Origin: an uncultured Bacilli bacterium
Lineage (GTDB): Bacteria; Bacillota_I; Bacilli_A; RF39; UBA660
Assembly (NCBI GenBank): GCA_947630585.1
Contig: CANRIE010000038.1
Location: 1-6,210 of the forward strand
Direction: 5' to 3'
Length of the DNA: 6,210 nucleotides
This document shows, in pieces, positions 1 to 6,090 of the stretch. The translations under genes were made by a program, and so were the position numbers. Numbering within the stretch: the first letter of the stretch is position 1; every line of letters starts with the position of its first letter. The notes under the pieces were generated by a model that saw nothing but the letters and a program-made list of their open reading frames with translations, was not told the origin of the DNA and searched no databases.

Positions 1-17
1 TACTCTATGTCATGTGT

Positions 18-101
18 ATTGAAATTTATAACATTTTAACTTTGCCATTTTTTTAACATTTTATCTTGACTTTTACACTAGTATTAAATTTCAATTTTTT
101 T
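18..101. repeat. 11-bp inverted repeat followed by T7, enclosing a direct repeat pair
   Basis: The arm at 18-28 (ATTGAAATTTA) is the exact reverse complement of 85-95 (TAAATTTCAAT), and 95-101 is a run of seven T. The 56-base interior contains TAACATTTTA twice, at 29-38 and 54-63, a 25-bp period. Options are a terminator of a gene to the left with an unusually long loop, an operator region, or a small degenerate mobile element. Base composition this rich in A and T makes chance arms more likely, so the structure is seen but its function is open. Nothing else is recognisable in 1-221: both strands are broken by stops, and a TATAAT at 147-152 has only a poorly spaced TTGAAT (122-127, 19-bp spacer) upstream. 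Confidence 0.35.
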
Positions 102-221
102 AAGATTATTCTCTGCTTTTTTTGAATACTGTATCATTTAATTTATTATAATATTTCTAAAACATAACATTCTATTTCCGAATATAATTTTAACAAAATA
201 ATACATAAAAATCAATAATCT

Positions 222-482
222 GTGTATACTTTTGTTAATTTTTTGTTATCTAATGGAGAAAATGTTTTTCCAGATAATATAGAGCAATTATTTAAGGATT
301 ATAAATTAATTAATAAAGTAAAAGTATATGAAAAAAATAAGATTATATTTGCTACTATATTTGTAAATAATGAAGTTGATATTAGTAATATAATTGAAGA
401 AGTAAATTTAAAACTACCAAAATATTCAAGAATACAAGATTATGAAGTCCTACAAGCTAATATAGAAACTAGAATAAAATAA
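222..482 (+). pseudogene. C-terminal remnant of an AMP-forming acyl-CoA synthetase
   Basis: The 86-residue frame begins with GTG. Its residues 9-20, reading LLSNGENVFPDN, match the hinge into the C-terminal subdomain of the ANL (AMP-binding) superfamily, where long-chain acyl-CoA ligases have LSNGENV.P..IE. The rest fits that subdomain: 'VKVYEKNKIIFATIF' resembles the .V.E..V......L.A.I. strand pair, and 'NLKLPKYSRIQDYEVL' resembles the IN..LP.Y..I..... segment before the usual T.T.KIKR tail, which here is shortened to NIETRIK. A family member has roughly 500-600 residues. The P-loop, adenylation core and acyl pocket are all absent, a TAA stop closes the frame at 216-218 just upstream, and there is no Shine-Dalgarno site before the GTG. 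This is therefore a 3' gene fragment rather than a working gene, although the frame itself is not yet interrupted. It could still be translated by chance, but adenylation activity can be excluded. Confidence 0.72.
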
Positions 483-567
483 TATTATATTTATATCAAG
501 TATTACACCTTTTTGTAACCACTTTTTGAAAAAATAGTTTAAAAACATTAAAAAAACGAATTGTATA

Positions 568-596
568 TTGACATTTTTACAAATAATAACTAAAAT
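568..596 (+). promoter_or_regulatory. Distal sigma-A-type promoter candidate for the RloA-like ATPase
   Basis: There is a perfect -35 TTGACA at 568-573, a 17-bp spacer and TAAAAT at 591-596 (five of six bases of TATAAT). It lies inside a 7-bp inverted repeat, ATTGTAT at 560-566 and ATACAAT at 595-601. Transcription from here would give a leader of about 95 bases before the ATPase start. The match is good but AT-rich DNA yields such matches often. Confidence 0.5.
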
Positions 597-640
597 ACAA
601 TACATTATTTTTTGAAATTTTGTGAAAAAAATACATAAAT

Positions 641-673
641 TACAAAAATAATGTTGATTTTATTAATTTTGTA
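641..673 (+). promoter_or_regulatory. Imperfect 12-bp dyad over the proximal promoter of the ATPase (possible operator)
   Basis: The arm at 641-652 (TACAAAAATAAT) pairs with 662-673 (ATTAATTTTGTA) at 11 of 12 positions around a 9-base centre. The centre holds TTGATT (654-659), a possible -35 box; TAATAT at 677-682 is at 17-bp spacing, and the overlapping TATAAT at 675-680 is at 15 bp. A protein bound to the dyad would block this promoter. If transcription starts at the distal promoter, the same element would form an AT-only hairpin just before the ribosome binding site. Either role is inference. Confidence 0.4.
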
Positions 674-684
674 GTATAATATTA

Positions 685-692
685 TTGGAGGG
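685..692 (+). promoter_or_regulatory. Ribosome binding site that selects the second ATG of the ATPase
   Basis: TTGGAGGG abuts an ATG at 693 with no spacing at all, whereas the in-frame ATG at 699 lies six bases downstream, the normal distance. The start at 699 also gives a protein beginning MLIEFSVKNF, the usual start of this ATPase family. Confidence 0.75.
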
Positions 693-698
693 ATGAAT

Positions 699-1955
699 AT
701 GCTTATTGAATTTAGTGTTAAAAACTTTTTATCATTTAAAGATAAAGTAACATTATCAATGGAAAAAGGTAATGGTGATGAAAATTTAGATAATATAATT
801 ATAAAAAATGGATTAGATTTATTAAGAACAACTGCTATATATGGTGCTAATGCTTCTGGAAAATCTAACTTATTAAAGGCTTTTACATGTGCAATATTAA
901 TGATTAGAAATTCTAACTTAATTCCAGTAGGTGGAAAGTGGAATTTTATTAAACCATTTTTATTCGATGAAAAAACAAAAAATAGTCCTAGTGAATTTGA
1001 AATTCTATTTATGGTTAATGACATAAAATATAGATATTTCTTTAGTGCTGATACAAATAAAATTTATGATGAGGTTTTAGATGTTTATTATACACAGAAA
1101 CCAACTAATATTTTTAAAAGGACTAAAACTAATATTTATGAATTTAATAATGATAAAAATAAATTAGAGCCATTAAAGTCTAAGAATCCAGAAAACAAAT
1201 TATTTTTATCTACTGCAACTAACTGGAATTATGAAAAAACCAAAGATGCGTATTTATGGTTTAGTAATGCAATAGATACATATGATTCTTTTAATAAGAT
1301 TTCTGATCAAGACTTAAAAGAATATAGTAGTGATAATAAAAGTTTAAAAGAATTTGCTCTAAAATTATTAAATGTTGCTGATATATTAATTAAAGATATC
1401 CATGTTGATTATGAAGAAAAAGATATGGATAGTACAATGATGGAAATATTTCTCCCACCACTTGCTAGAACTAATGAAACATTTAAAATGTCTAATGTAA
1501 AAATTGAATTAGCTCATGAAGTTGTTGATGAAAAAAATAATAAACATTATTATAATTTAAATTTCAATGATGAATCTTCTGGTACTCGGGTATTGTTTGC
1601 ATTAGCTCCATTTTTAAAGAAAGCGTTTGAAAGTCCTAAAATAATAATTGTTGATGAATTAGAAAGAAGTATGCATCCTATATTAGTTGAATTTATCATA
1701 AAACTATTTAATAATAAAGATATTAATGAAGCTAATAGTCAGTTAATATTTACAACTCATGCAACAAATTTATTAAGTCTTGGTTTATTAAGAAGAGATC
1801 AAATTTGGTTTACTGAAAAAAATCCTAAAACAGGTAGTTCTGATTTATATCCACTTGATTCATTTTCCGTAAGAAAAGATGAAAATATACAGAAAGGTTA
1901 TATAAATGGTAGATATGGTGCAATTCCATTTATAAAAGATGTTGATTTATGCTAG
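699..1955 (+). CDS. RloA-type AAA ATPase (COG1106-like; AbiLi/OLD-like SMC-fold ATPase)
   Basis: This 418-residue cytosolic ATPase belongs to the RloA/AAA_15-AAA_21 group, ABC/SMC-like ATPases paired with an effector in phage-defence modules such as AbiL and, more distantly, PARIS and other OLD-family systems. Visible in order are an N-terminal MLIEFSVKNFLSFKD strand, Walker A GANASGKS at about 49-56, a long middle segment, an ABC-type signature DESSGTR at 291-297, Walker B IIIVDELE with D319 and E320, an H-loop TTHAT with His354, and a C-terminal GRYGAIPFI motif typical of RloA proteins. All ATPase motifs are intact and the length is normal. The start at 699 is set by the GGAGGG site. The usual partner RloB follows with a 17-base overlap but is truncated, so the ATPase appears to be an orphan. 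Fold and ATP binding are near certain; the defence role is inferred from family context. Its upstream region carries dyads that could serve for repression. Confidence 0.9.
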   Translation: MLIEFSVKNFLSFKDKVTLSMEKGNGDENLDNIIIKNGLDLLRTTAIYGANASGKSNLLKAFTCAILMIRNSNLIPVGGKWNFIKPFLFDEKTKNSPSEFEILFMVNDIKYRYFFSADTNKIYDEVLDVYYTQKPTNIFKRTKTNIYEFNNDKNKLEPLKSKNPENKLFLSTATNWNYEKTKDAYLWFSNAIDTYDSFNKISDQDLKEYSSDNKSLKEFALKLLNVADILIKDIHVDYEEKDMDSTMMEIFLPPLARTNETFKMSNVKIELAHEVVDEKNNKHYYNLNFNDESSGTRVLFALAPFLKKAFESPKIIIVDELERSMHPILVEFIIKLFNNKDINEANSQLIFTTHATNLLSLGLLRRDQIWFTEKNPKTGSSDLYPLDSFSVRKDENIQKGYINGRYGAIPFIKDVDLC

Positions 1956-2055
1956 AAGACAATTAAAACAAAACAAGAAAAAACCATTAATTGTAATTTG
2001 TTCAGAAGGTGGTAAAAAAATTTCAGAATATTATTATTTTAGAATTAATAATTAA
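1939..2055 (+). pseudogene. Truncated RloB (Toprim-like partner of the ATPase), first 38 codons
   Basis: An ATG at 1939 opens a frame that overlaps the ATPase stop by 17 bases and ends at TAA 2053-2055. The protein begins with a basic stretch (MLIYARRQLKQNKKK), followed by PLIVICSEGG and KKISEYYYF. This matches the RloB N-terminus, where a hydrophobic strand leads into (C/T)EG..TE..YF, the start of a Toprim-like metal-binding fold; the glutamates are E23 and E30, with Ser in place of the usual Thr. RloB proteins are normally about 200 residues. Everything after this motif is missing, and no frame between 2056 and 2152 continues it. The gene order ATPase then RloB with a short overlap is the standard arrangement, which supports the call. 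The overlap suggests translational coupling, since no clear Shine-Dalgarno site precedes the ATG. A functional 38-residue peptide is possible but unlikely. Confidence 0.75.
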
Positions 2056-2104
2056 TTTCTTATTTTGTATTTAATAAATTATAAAACCAAAAACTATAAT
2101 TACC

Positions 2105-2131
2105 TTGACTTTAAAATCAAATCGGTATAAT
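2105..2131 (+). promoter_or_regulatory. Promoter candidate for the YcxB-domain membrane protein
   Basis: TTGACT (2105-2110) and a perfect TATAAT (2126-2131) are separated by 15 bp, shorter than the optimal 17. Both boxes are otherwise near consensus, and they sit 22 bases before the chosen ATG at 2153 with AAGAGG at 2141-2146 between. This is the only good promoter in the 97-base gap after the RloB remnant. Confidence 0.5.
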
Positions 2132-2152
2132 TTTCTAATAAAGAGGTATTCT

Positions 2153-3814
2153 ATGAAGCAGGAAAATTTAAATGAAAAAAATTTTTTTAAAACCAAACCT
2201 TTTTTTGAAGTGTTTGTTATTCCTTCTATAACATGGGTAGCAATTTCTTTACTTGCTTTAATAGCAGATGTAGAAGACCCTGTAACTTTATGGGATATTA
2301 TAATTGTGGATATTGTTATAATATATCTTTGGTTTTTAATATCTTTAATAATTACTTTAATTGTTTGGAAAGTTAGAAAAAATAAAAAACAAAAATTTGA
2401 AAGAGTTAATTCTTTAACTAAAGAAGAAATCAAAGAACCTAAAATAGAAATTGAAGAAAGTGAGAAAGTTAAAGAAATTAATTATCTTACTAAAAGGGAA
2501 GAAAAAGCTGTTGTAAAAAGTGAAGATTCTAAAAAAAATAGTAAGAAAAAGAAAAAAGATAAATTACTATATACCTGTGAAAGTATAGTTGATGGTTATG
2601 AAATGAGACAAGCCCTTAAATATTTTCCAGAATTAGGCAAAGGAATATATATATCAACTATTTTCGGTATGACAATGTTTGATTTAATAATTTTTGCCTT
2701 AATTGCAATTTTATTTAAAAATGTAATGGTTGCAACCTTTATATTTATAATATTTGAAATAATTCATCTAGTTCTTTGTAAATTAGCATTAGGATATTAT
2801 GTTGAAGCATACGGTAATAAGCAAGTTAAAAAAGGTGTATTGGGGAAAGAAATATACACAGAATTTTATGATGATTATCTTACTAGAACTACAGAAAATT
2901 TAACTTACAAGTTTCATTATACTGATATTAGTAGAATTGTTGAAACGGATACTAATATTTATTTAAAAGACATTAAACATAATTCTATAATAAACATTCA
3001 AAAAAATAGATGTAGTTTAGAATTAATAAATTTTATTAGAAAAAAGTTTTCAGATATAGAAAATCATCTTGGAGAAACTTCTAAATTTAAAGGAGTTAAA
3101 GAGTATCATCACCCTAATTTTATAAAAGCATTCATGATTATCTTGTTTATTATTACATTAATGAGTTTATTTGCTGGCTTATTTACAATTGCTATAGTTG
3201 ATATATTGTTTCATCGGCATGGTCTTGATTTCCCTCAAAATGCGTTTATATTTTGGGCATGGTTACCAATCCCAATTCTGTCAATTATTCTCGGATTTAA
3301 ATATACAAAAGCAGGCTTTAAATGTACTAAGAATATTGTTGGGGGATTTATTATGGCATTTTTATTATTAATATATGGTTCATTTGGCTTTTTTCCAAAT
3401 GATAGAAGAAAAGATTATAATGAAATATATACATATAGTAATATAATAAATGTAAAACTTCCTAATAATGGTAAACTTGGAATACAAACTTTACCTAGAT
3501 ATTTTGATGATGATAAATTTAATTATACAGTAATAAATGCTTATTATGATAATGAAAATGTAGAAGATTTTGTTAATGAAATTAAAAATAGCCCAACTTG
3601 GATTTTAAGTACTGATATTAATCCTGAACTTAAAACTTTTATTCCTTCAACGCTTTATTCAGATGATGATGCTTATTACTCTATTTATAATAAGACAACT
3701 AGTGATTATAATACTTTACCAGAATTAGAAGATAAATATGAAATATATGCTATGAAATATGATATATCAGATAAAAAATTAGAAATACATAAGTTTGACT
3801 ATTATTATAAATAA
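2153..3814 (+). CDS. Polytopic membrane protein with a YcxB-like domain
   Basis: The start is ATG 2153, six bases after AAGAGG (2141-2146); an in-frame TTG at 2105 is the -35 box and was rejected. The 553-residue product shows about seven membrane segments, near 18-38, 46-72, 166-189, 191-212, 323-352, 364-382 and 394-414. A highly charged Glu/Lys linker (about 74-137, ending in a lysine run) separates the first two from the rest. Residues about 231-300 (EIYTEFYDDYLTRTTE, then YKFHYTDISRIVETDTNIYL) resemble the YcxB-like domain, a small beta domain of unknown function found on Bacillota membrane proteins. The lysine-rich loop after segment six and the linker suggest a cytoplasmic N-terminus, linker and YcxB domain, leaving a C-terminal tail of about 140 Asp/Tyr/Asn-rich residues outside. 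I do not recognise that tail. It is probably transcribed alone from its own promoter. Function is unknown. Confidence 0.85.
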   Translation: MKQENLNEKNFFKTKPFFEVFVIPSITWVAISLLALIADVEDPVTLWDIIIVDIVIIYLWFLISLIITLIVWKVRKNKKQKFERVNSLTKEEIKEPKIEIEESEKVKEINYLTKREEKAVVKSEDSKKNSKKKKKDKLLYTCESIVDGYEMRQALKYFPELGKGIYISTIFGMTMFDLIIFALIAILFKNVMVATFIFIIFEIIHLVLCKLALGYYVEAYGNKQVKKGVLGKEIYTEFYDDYLTRTTENLTYKFHYTDISRIVETDTNIYLKDIKHNSIINIQKNRCSLELINFIRKKFSDIENHLGETSKFKGVKEYHHPNFIKAFMIILFIITLMSLFAGLFTIAIVDILFHRHGLDFPQNAFIFWAWLPIPILSIILGFKYTKAGFKCTKNIVGGFIMAFLLLIYGSFGFFPNDRRKDYNEIYTYSNIINVKLPNNGKLGIQTLPRYFDDDKFNYTVINAYYDNENVEDFVNEIKNSPTWILSTDINPELKTFIPSTLYSDDDAYYSIYNKTTSDYNTLPELEDKYEIYAMKYDISDKKLEIHKFDYYYK

Positions 3815-3867
3815 TAAAAGTAAATTAAGATTATTTACAATATTTTATCTTTTTGTTATACTTTTAT
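3814..3867 (+). terminator. Weak nested AT-rich inverted repeat after the YcxB gene (possible terminator)
   Basis: ATAAAAGTA (3814-3822) pairs perfectly with TACTTTTAT (3859-3867). Inside it AAGAT (3827-3831) pairs with ATCTT (3847-3851), followed by more T. The outer arm overlaps the -10 box of the next promoter, so the same element could end one transcript or control the other. The stems lack G-C pairs, so a true rho-independent terminator is doubtful. Confidence 0.25.
3834..3862 (+). promoter_or_regulatory. Promoter candidate for the bile salt hydrolase gene
   Basis: TTTACA (3834-3839), a 17-bp spacer and TATACT (3857-3862) give five of six consensus matches in each box. The start of transcription would fall near 3869, about 43 bases before the ATG. 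It indicates that the hydrolase is transcribed independently of the membrane protein gene. Confidence 0.55.
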
Positions 3868-3911
3868 TTGTTAAATGATTAAGTTTATTTAAGTACAAAG
3901 GAGGTATAATT

Positions 3912-4886
3912 ATGTGTACAGCAATAACTTATAATACTAAGAATCATTATTTTGGAAGAAATTTAGATTTAGAATATTCATATCATGAAACAGTTACTAT
4001 TACACCTAGAAATTATCCATTTAAATTTCGAAATGGCAAAGATATTAATAACCATTATGCCATGATTGGAATGGCTTATGTTGCAGATGAGTATCCACTT
4101 TATTATGATGCCATTAATGAAAAAGGTTTAGGAATGGCAGGATTGAATTTTCCAACTAATGCTAGTTATAAAGAATTAAGAGATGATAAAGATAATGTTG
4201 CTCCATTTGAATTTATTCCCTGGATTTTATCCCAATGTGCAAATATTGAAGAAGCTAAAACTTTATTAAATAAGATGAATATAGCAAAAATTAATTTCAG
4301 TGATGAATTACCAGCTTCACCGCTTCATTGGATAATAGCTGATAAAGAAAAATCAATAACTGTTGAAAGTGTTGAAGATGGTTTAAAAATCTATGATAAT
4401 CCAGTTGGCGTATTAACTAACAATCCAACTTTTGATATGCATATGTTTAATTTAAATAACTATATGTATTTATCGACCGAACAACCTGTCAATAATTTTT
4501 CAAATAAATTAAATTTTGATACTTATAGTAGGGGTATGGGAGCCTTAGGTTTACCTGGTGATTTATCATCAGCATCAAGATTTGTTAAAGCAACATTTAC
4601 CAAAATGAATTCTTTATCAGGGGAGACGGAATCTGAAAGTATCAGTCAATTTTTCCATATTCTAACATCAGTTGAACAACAAAGAGGGTGTGTTCATATG
4701 GGAGAAGATAAATACGAAATAACAATTTATAGTTCATGTTGTAATATGGATAAAGGAATTTACTATTATACAACTTATGAAAACAGTCAAATTACAGGTG
4801 TTGATATGCATAAAGAAAATTTAGATTCTGATAAATTAGTAAGTTATGATTTAATAGAAGACCAACAAATAAATATGCAAAACTAA
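3912..4886 (+). CDS. bsh: Bile salt hydrolase (choloylglycine hydrolase)
   Basis: This Ntn-hydrolase cleaves the amide bond of glycine- or taurine-conjugated bile acids (EC 3.5.1.24); family members are cytosolic homotetramers without a signal peptide, and none is seen here. The 324 residues equal the family length. Removal of Met1 exposes the nucleophile Cys2. The other active-site residues are all present: Arg16 and Asp19 in FGRNLDLEYS, Asn79 in GLNFP, Asn170 in LTNNPTFD and Arg223 in SASRF. Further hallmarks are NEKGLGMAGLNFP, GLPGDLSSASRF, SQFFHIL and GIYYYTTYENSQI. I place it with the bile salt hydrolases rather than the penicillin V acylases because it aligns closely throughout with clostridial hydrolases such as that of Clostridium perfringens. 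AAAGGAGG (3897-3904) lies seven bases before the ATG. Its last 90 bases recur at 5432-5521 as a decayed copy. It shows a few more G/C-rich patches than its neighbours, and this gene is known to spread among gut microbes, but transfer is not proven here. Confidence 0.96.
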   Translation: MCTAITYNTKNHYFGRNLDLEYSYHETVTITPRNYPFKFRNGKDINNHYAMIGMAYVADEYPLYYDAINEKGLGMAGLNFPTNASYKELRDDKDNVAPFEFIPWILSQCANIEEAKTLLNKMNIAKINFSDELPASPLHWIIADKEKSITVESVEDGLKIYDNPVGVLTNNPTFDMHMFNLNNYMYLSTEQPVNNFSNKLNFDTYSRGMGALGLPGDLSSASRFVKATFTKMNSLSGETESESISQFFHILTSVEQQRGCVHMGEDKYEITIYSSCCNMDKGIYYYTTYENSQITGVDMHKENLDSDKLVSYDLIEDQQINMQN

Positions 4887-4963
4887 GATAAAAAGTAACA
4901 TTATTGTTATATTTAAATTTTTGATTTAATTATATTATTAATTATTGAAAGGTATAATTATTT

Positions 4964-5419
4964 ATGAACGCAATTACTTTAAAAATTGATTACTATGTAA
5001 AGAATGATTTGCTAGAATATCTATCTTCTTTAGATGGAGTTATTCTTTCAAAAGTAGATAGTGAAAATAATGAAGTATATGTAGAATATGATTCAGCAAT
5101 TATTTCTTTAAAAATATTGAAAATGGAAATTTTATTATATTTTAAATTAATGAAAATACCATCAATTATTTCATTTGATAAACATAGCAACAATAATATA
5201 AAGAAAGATAAGATTATTATAAAAGATTTATGTTGTGAATATTGTTTAAAGAGTATGATTGAAGATTTACTTGAAATAGATGGTATTGAAAGTGCTTATA
5301 CTAATTTTGATTTTGATTTGATGAATACTAGTAATGTAAATATATTTATTACTTATGATGATAATTTAATAAGCGATGATAAAATAAAAGAACTTAAAGA
5401 AAAATTTAATAATTATTAG
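4964..5419 (+). CDS. Small cytosolic protein with two HMA-like halves, one carrying CxxC
   Basis: The 151-residue protein has no membrane segment or signal. Residues about 83-151 look like a heavy-metal-associated (HMA) domain: KIIIKDLCCEYCLKSMIEDL reads as a first strand, then the loop with Cys91-x-x-Cys94 in the GMxCxxC position (Met replaced by Leu, an extra Cys at 90), then the first helix. It is followed by IDGIESAYTNF and a closing VNIFITYDDNLI strand. Residues about 4-65 have the same order (ITLKIDYYV, LLEYLSSLDGVILSKV, NEVYVEYDSAIISL) but no cysteines, so this looks like a degenerate first repeat. Copper or zinc binding by the second half is a family-based inference. AAGG at 4949-4952 lies 11 bases before ATG 4964, somewhat far. 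The gene sits 77 bases after the bile salt hydrolase, and its leader shares AGGTATAATTAT with the leader of that gene. I know no named homologue; a role in metal handling is plausible only. Confidence 0.75.
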   Translation: MNAITLKIDYYVKNDLLEYLSSLDGVILSKVDSENNEVYVEYDSAIISLKILKMEILLYFKLMKIPSIISFDKHSNNNIKKDKIIIKDLCCEYCLKSMIEDLLEIDGIESAYTNFDFDLMNTSNVNIFITYDDNLISDDKIKELKEKFNNY

Positions 5420-5431
5420 TAAATACTTTAG

Positions 5432-5521
5432 GGGATTGATATCTTTAAAGAAAATTTAGAAAATGATAAATTAGTAAGTTCTGATTTAATAAAATGTTAA
5501 TAAATAAATATGAAAAACTAA
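5432..5521 (+). pseudogene. Remnant of a second bile salt hydrolase gene (3' end)
   Basis: These 90 bases align without gaps to the last 90 bases of the intact hydrolase gene (4797-4886), with 74 identical positions by my count. The readable frame gives GIDIFKENLENDKLVSSDL against GVDMHKENLDSDKLVSYDL, and both end with IN-M-(K/Q)-N and TAA. Two adjacent CAA codons of the parent (4863-4868) are TAA TAA here, so the frame is broken before the end. The 16 differences fall 8/4/4 on codon positions 1/2/3, which shows no sign of protein-level selection. Homology stops abruptly at 5432, 12 bases after the HMA-like gene, and fades right after the final TAA. There is no start codon or ribosome binding site for it. 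Confidence 0.85.
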
Positions 5522-5541
5522 GGTTTTAAGGAGAAGAAATT

Positions 5542-6078
5542 ATGATGTTATTATTATATTTAAGTTTTTGGTTTAGTTTTATAATAATTGCTATTATATT
5601 TTTTACAATAATCTTTCTTTTTAATTTTTTCAGAAATAATGGCTTAAAACCATTTTTCTTAATTTTTAATCGTGAAAACAAAATATTACTAATTACTATG
5701 GTAGTTTTTACAATTATTTATTGGACATCATTTTTAATAATCTTTAATATTTCAAGGTGGCCTGAATTAACTTTTTATGAATCTTCAAAAGGTAATGATT
5801 ATAGTAGTACTTGCACTTTTAAGTATGATTGCCCAGAAATTAATCATTTAAATTTTTATAATCCGAAGGATATTACTTTAGAAGCAACTGAAGTTACTAG
5901 AAATTTTATTAAATTTAAACTAAATATCTTAGTTTTTGTAAGTAGGTGTGATAACTGCAACTACGATATAATTGAGGCAGGGCATGAATATCAATTAAAT
6001 AAGAATGAAAATATTTATTTTAAAATTATAGATAATGAAAAAAATATGTCTTATAATTATCAAATAAGGTTAGGTTAG
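5542..6078 (+). CDS. Two-TM membrane protein with a cysteine-bearing extracytoplasmic domain
   Basis: AAGGAG (5528-5533) lies eight bases before ATG 5542. The 178-residue product has two long hydrophobic segments, about 3-30 and 47-70, joined by a short loop with four basic residues, which by the positive-inside rule puts the loop in the cytoplasm and both ends outside. Residues about 71-178 form a soluble, strand-rich domain with four cysteines, Cys91, Cys97, Cys136 and Cys139, the last two as CDNC. They could form disulphides or bind a metal. I do not recognise a family. The next gene begins 12 bases after the stop with its own GGAGG, so the two are probably co-transcribed. The leader of this gene runs through the hydrolase-gene remnant. 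Confidence 0.75.
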   Translation: MMLLLYLSFWFSFIIIAIIFFTIIFLFNFFRNNGLKPFFLIFNRENKILLITMVVFTIIYWTSFLIIFNISRWPELTFYESSKGNDYSSTCTFKYDCPEINHLNFYNPKDITLEATEVTRNFIKFKLNILVFVSRCDNCNYDIIEAGHEYQLNKNENIYFKIIDNEKNMSYNYQIRLG

Positions 6079-6090
6079 TTGGAGGTAAGG

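Noticed and set aside
693..698. ATG at 693 as start of the ATPase
   Set aside because: It touches the GGAGGG site with no spacer. The in-frame ATG six bases later has proper spacing and the family-typical N-terminus.
605..1024. 139-codon frame on the - strand
   Set aside because: It is antisense to the ATPase start and its promoter region. The + strand gene has all family motifs there, and the - frame has no ribosome binding site or recognisable domain.
2105..2152. TTG at 2105 as start of the membrane protein
   Set aside because: This TTG is part of the -35 box TTGACT. It has no ribosome binding site, while ATG 2153 has AAGAGG six bases upstream.
2071..2433. 120-codon frame on the - strand
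   Set aside because: It is the shadow of the membrane protein gene on the + strand, which has a ribosome binding site and membrane segments.
4896..4922. Terminator after the bile salt hydrolase gene
   Set aside because: TAACA/TGTTA (4896-4909) gives only five pairs with a single G-C pair and an interrupted T run, too weak to call in DNA this AT-rich.
4993..5193. 66-codon frame on the - strand
   Set aside because: It is antisense to the HMA-like gene and has no supporting features.
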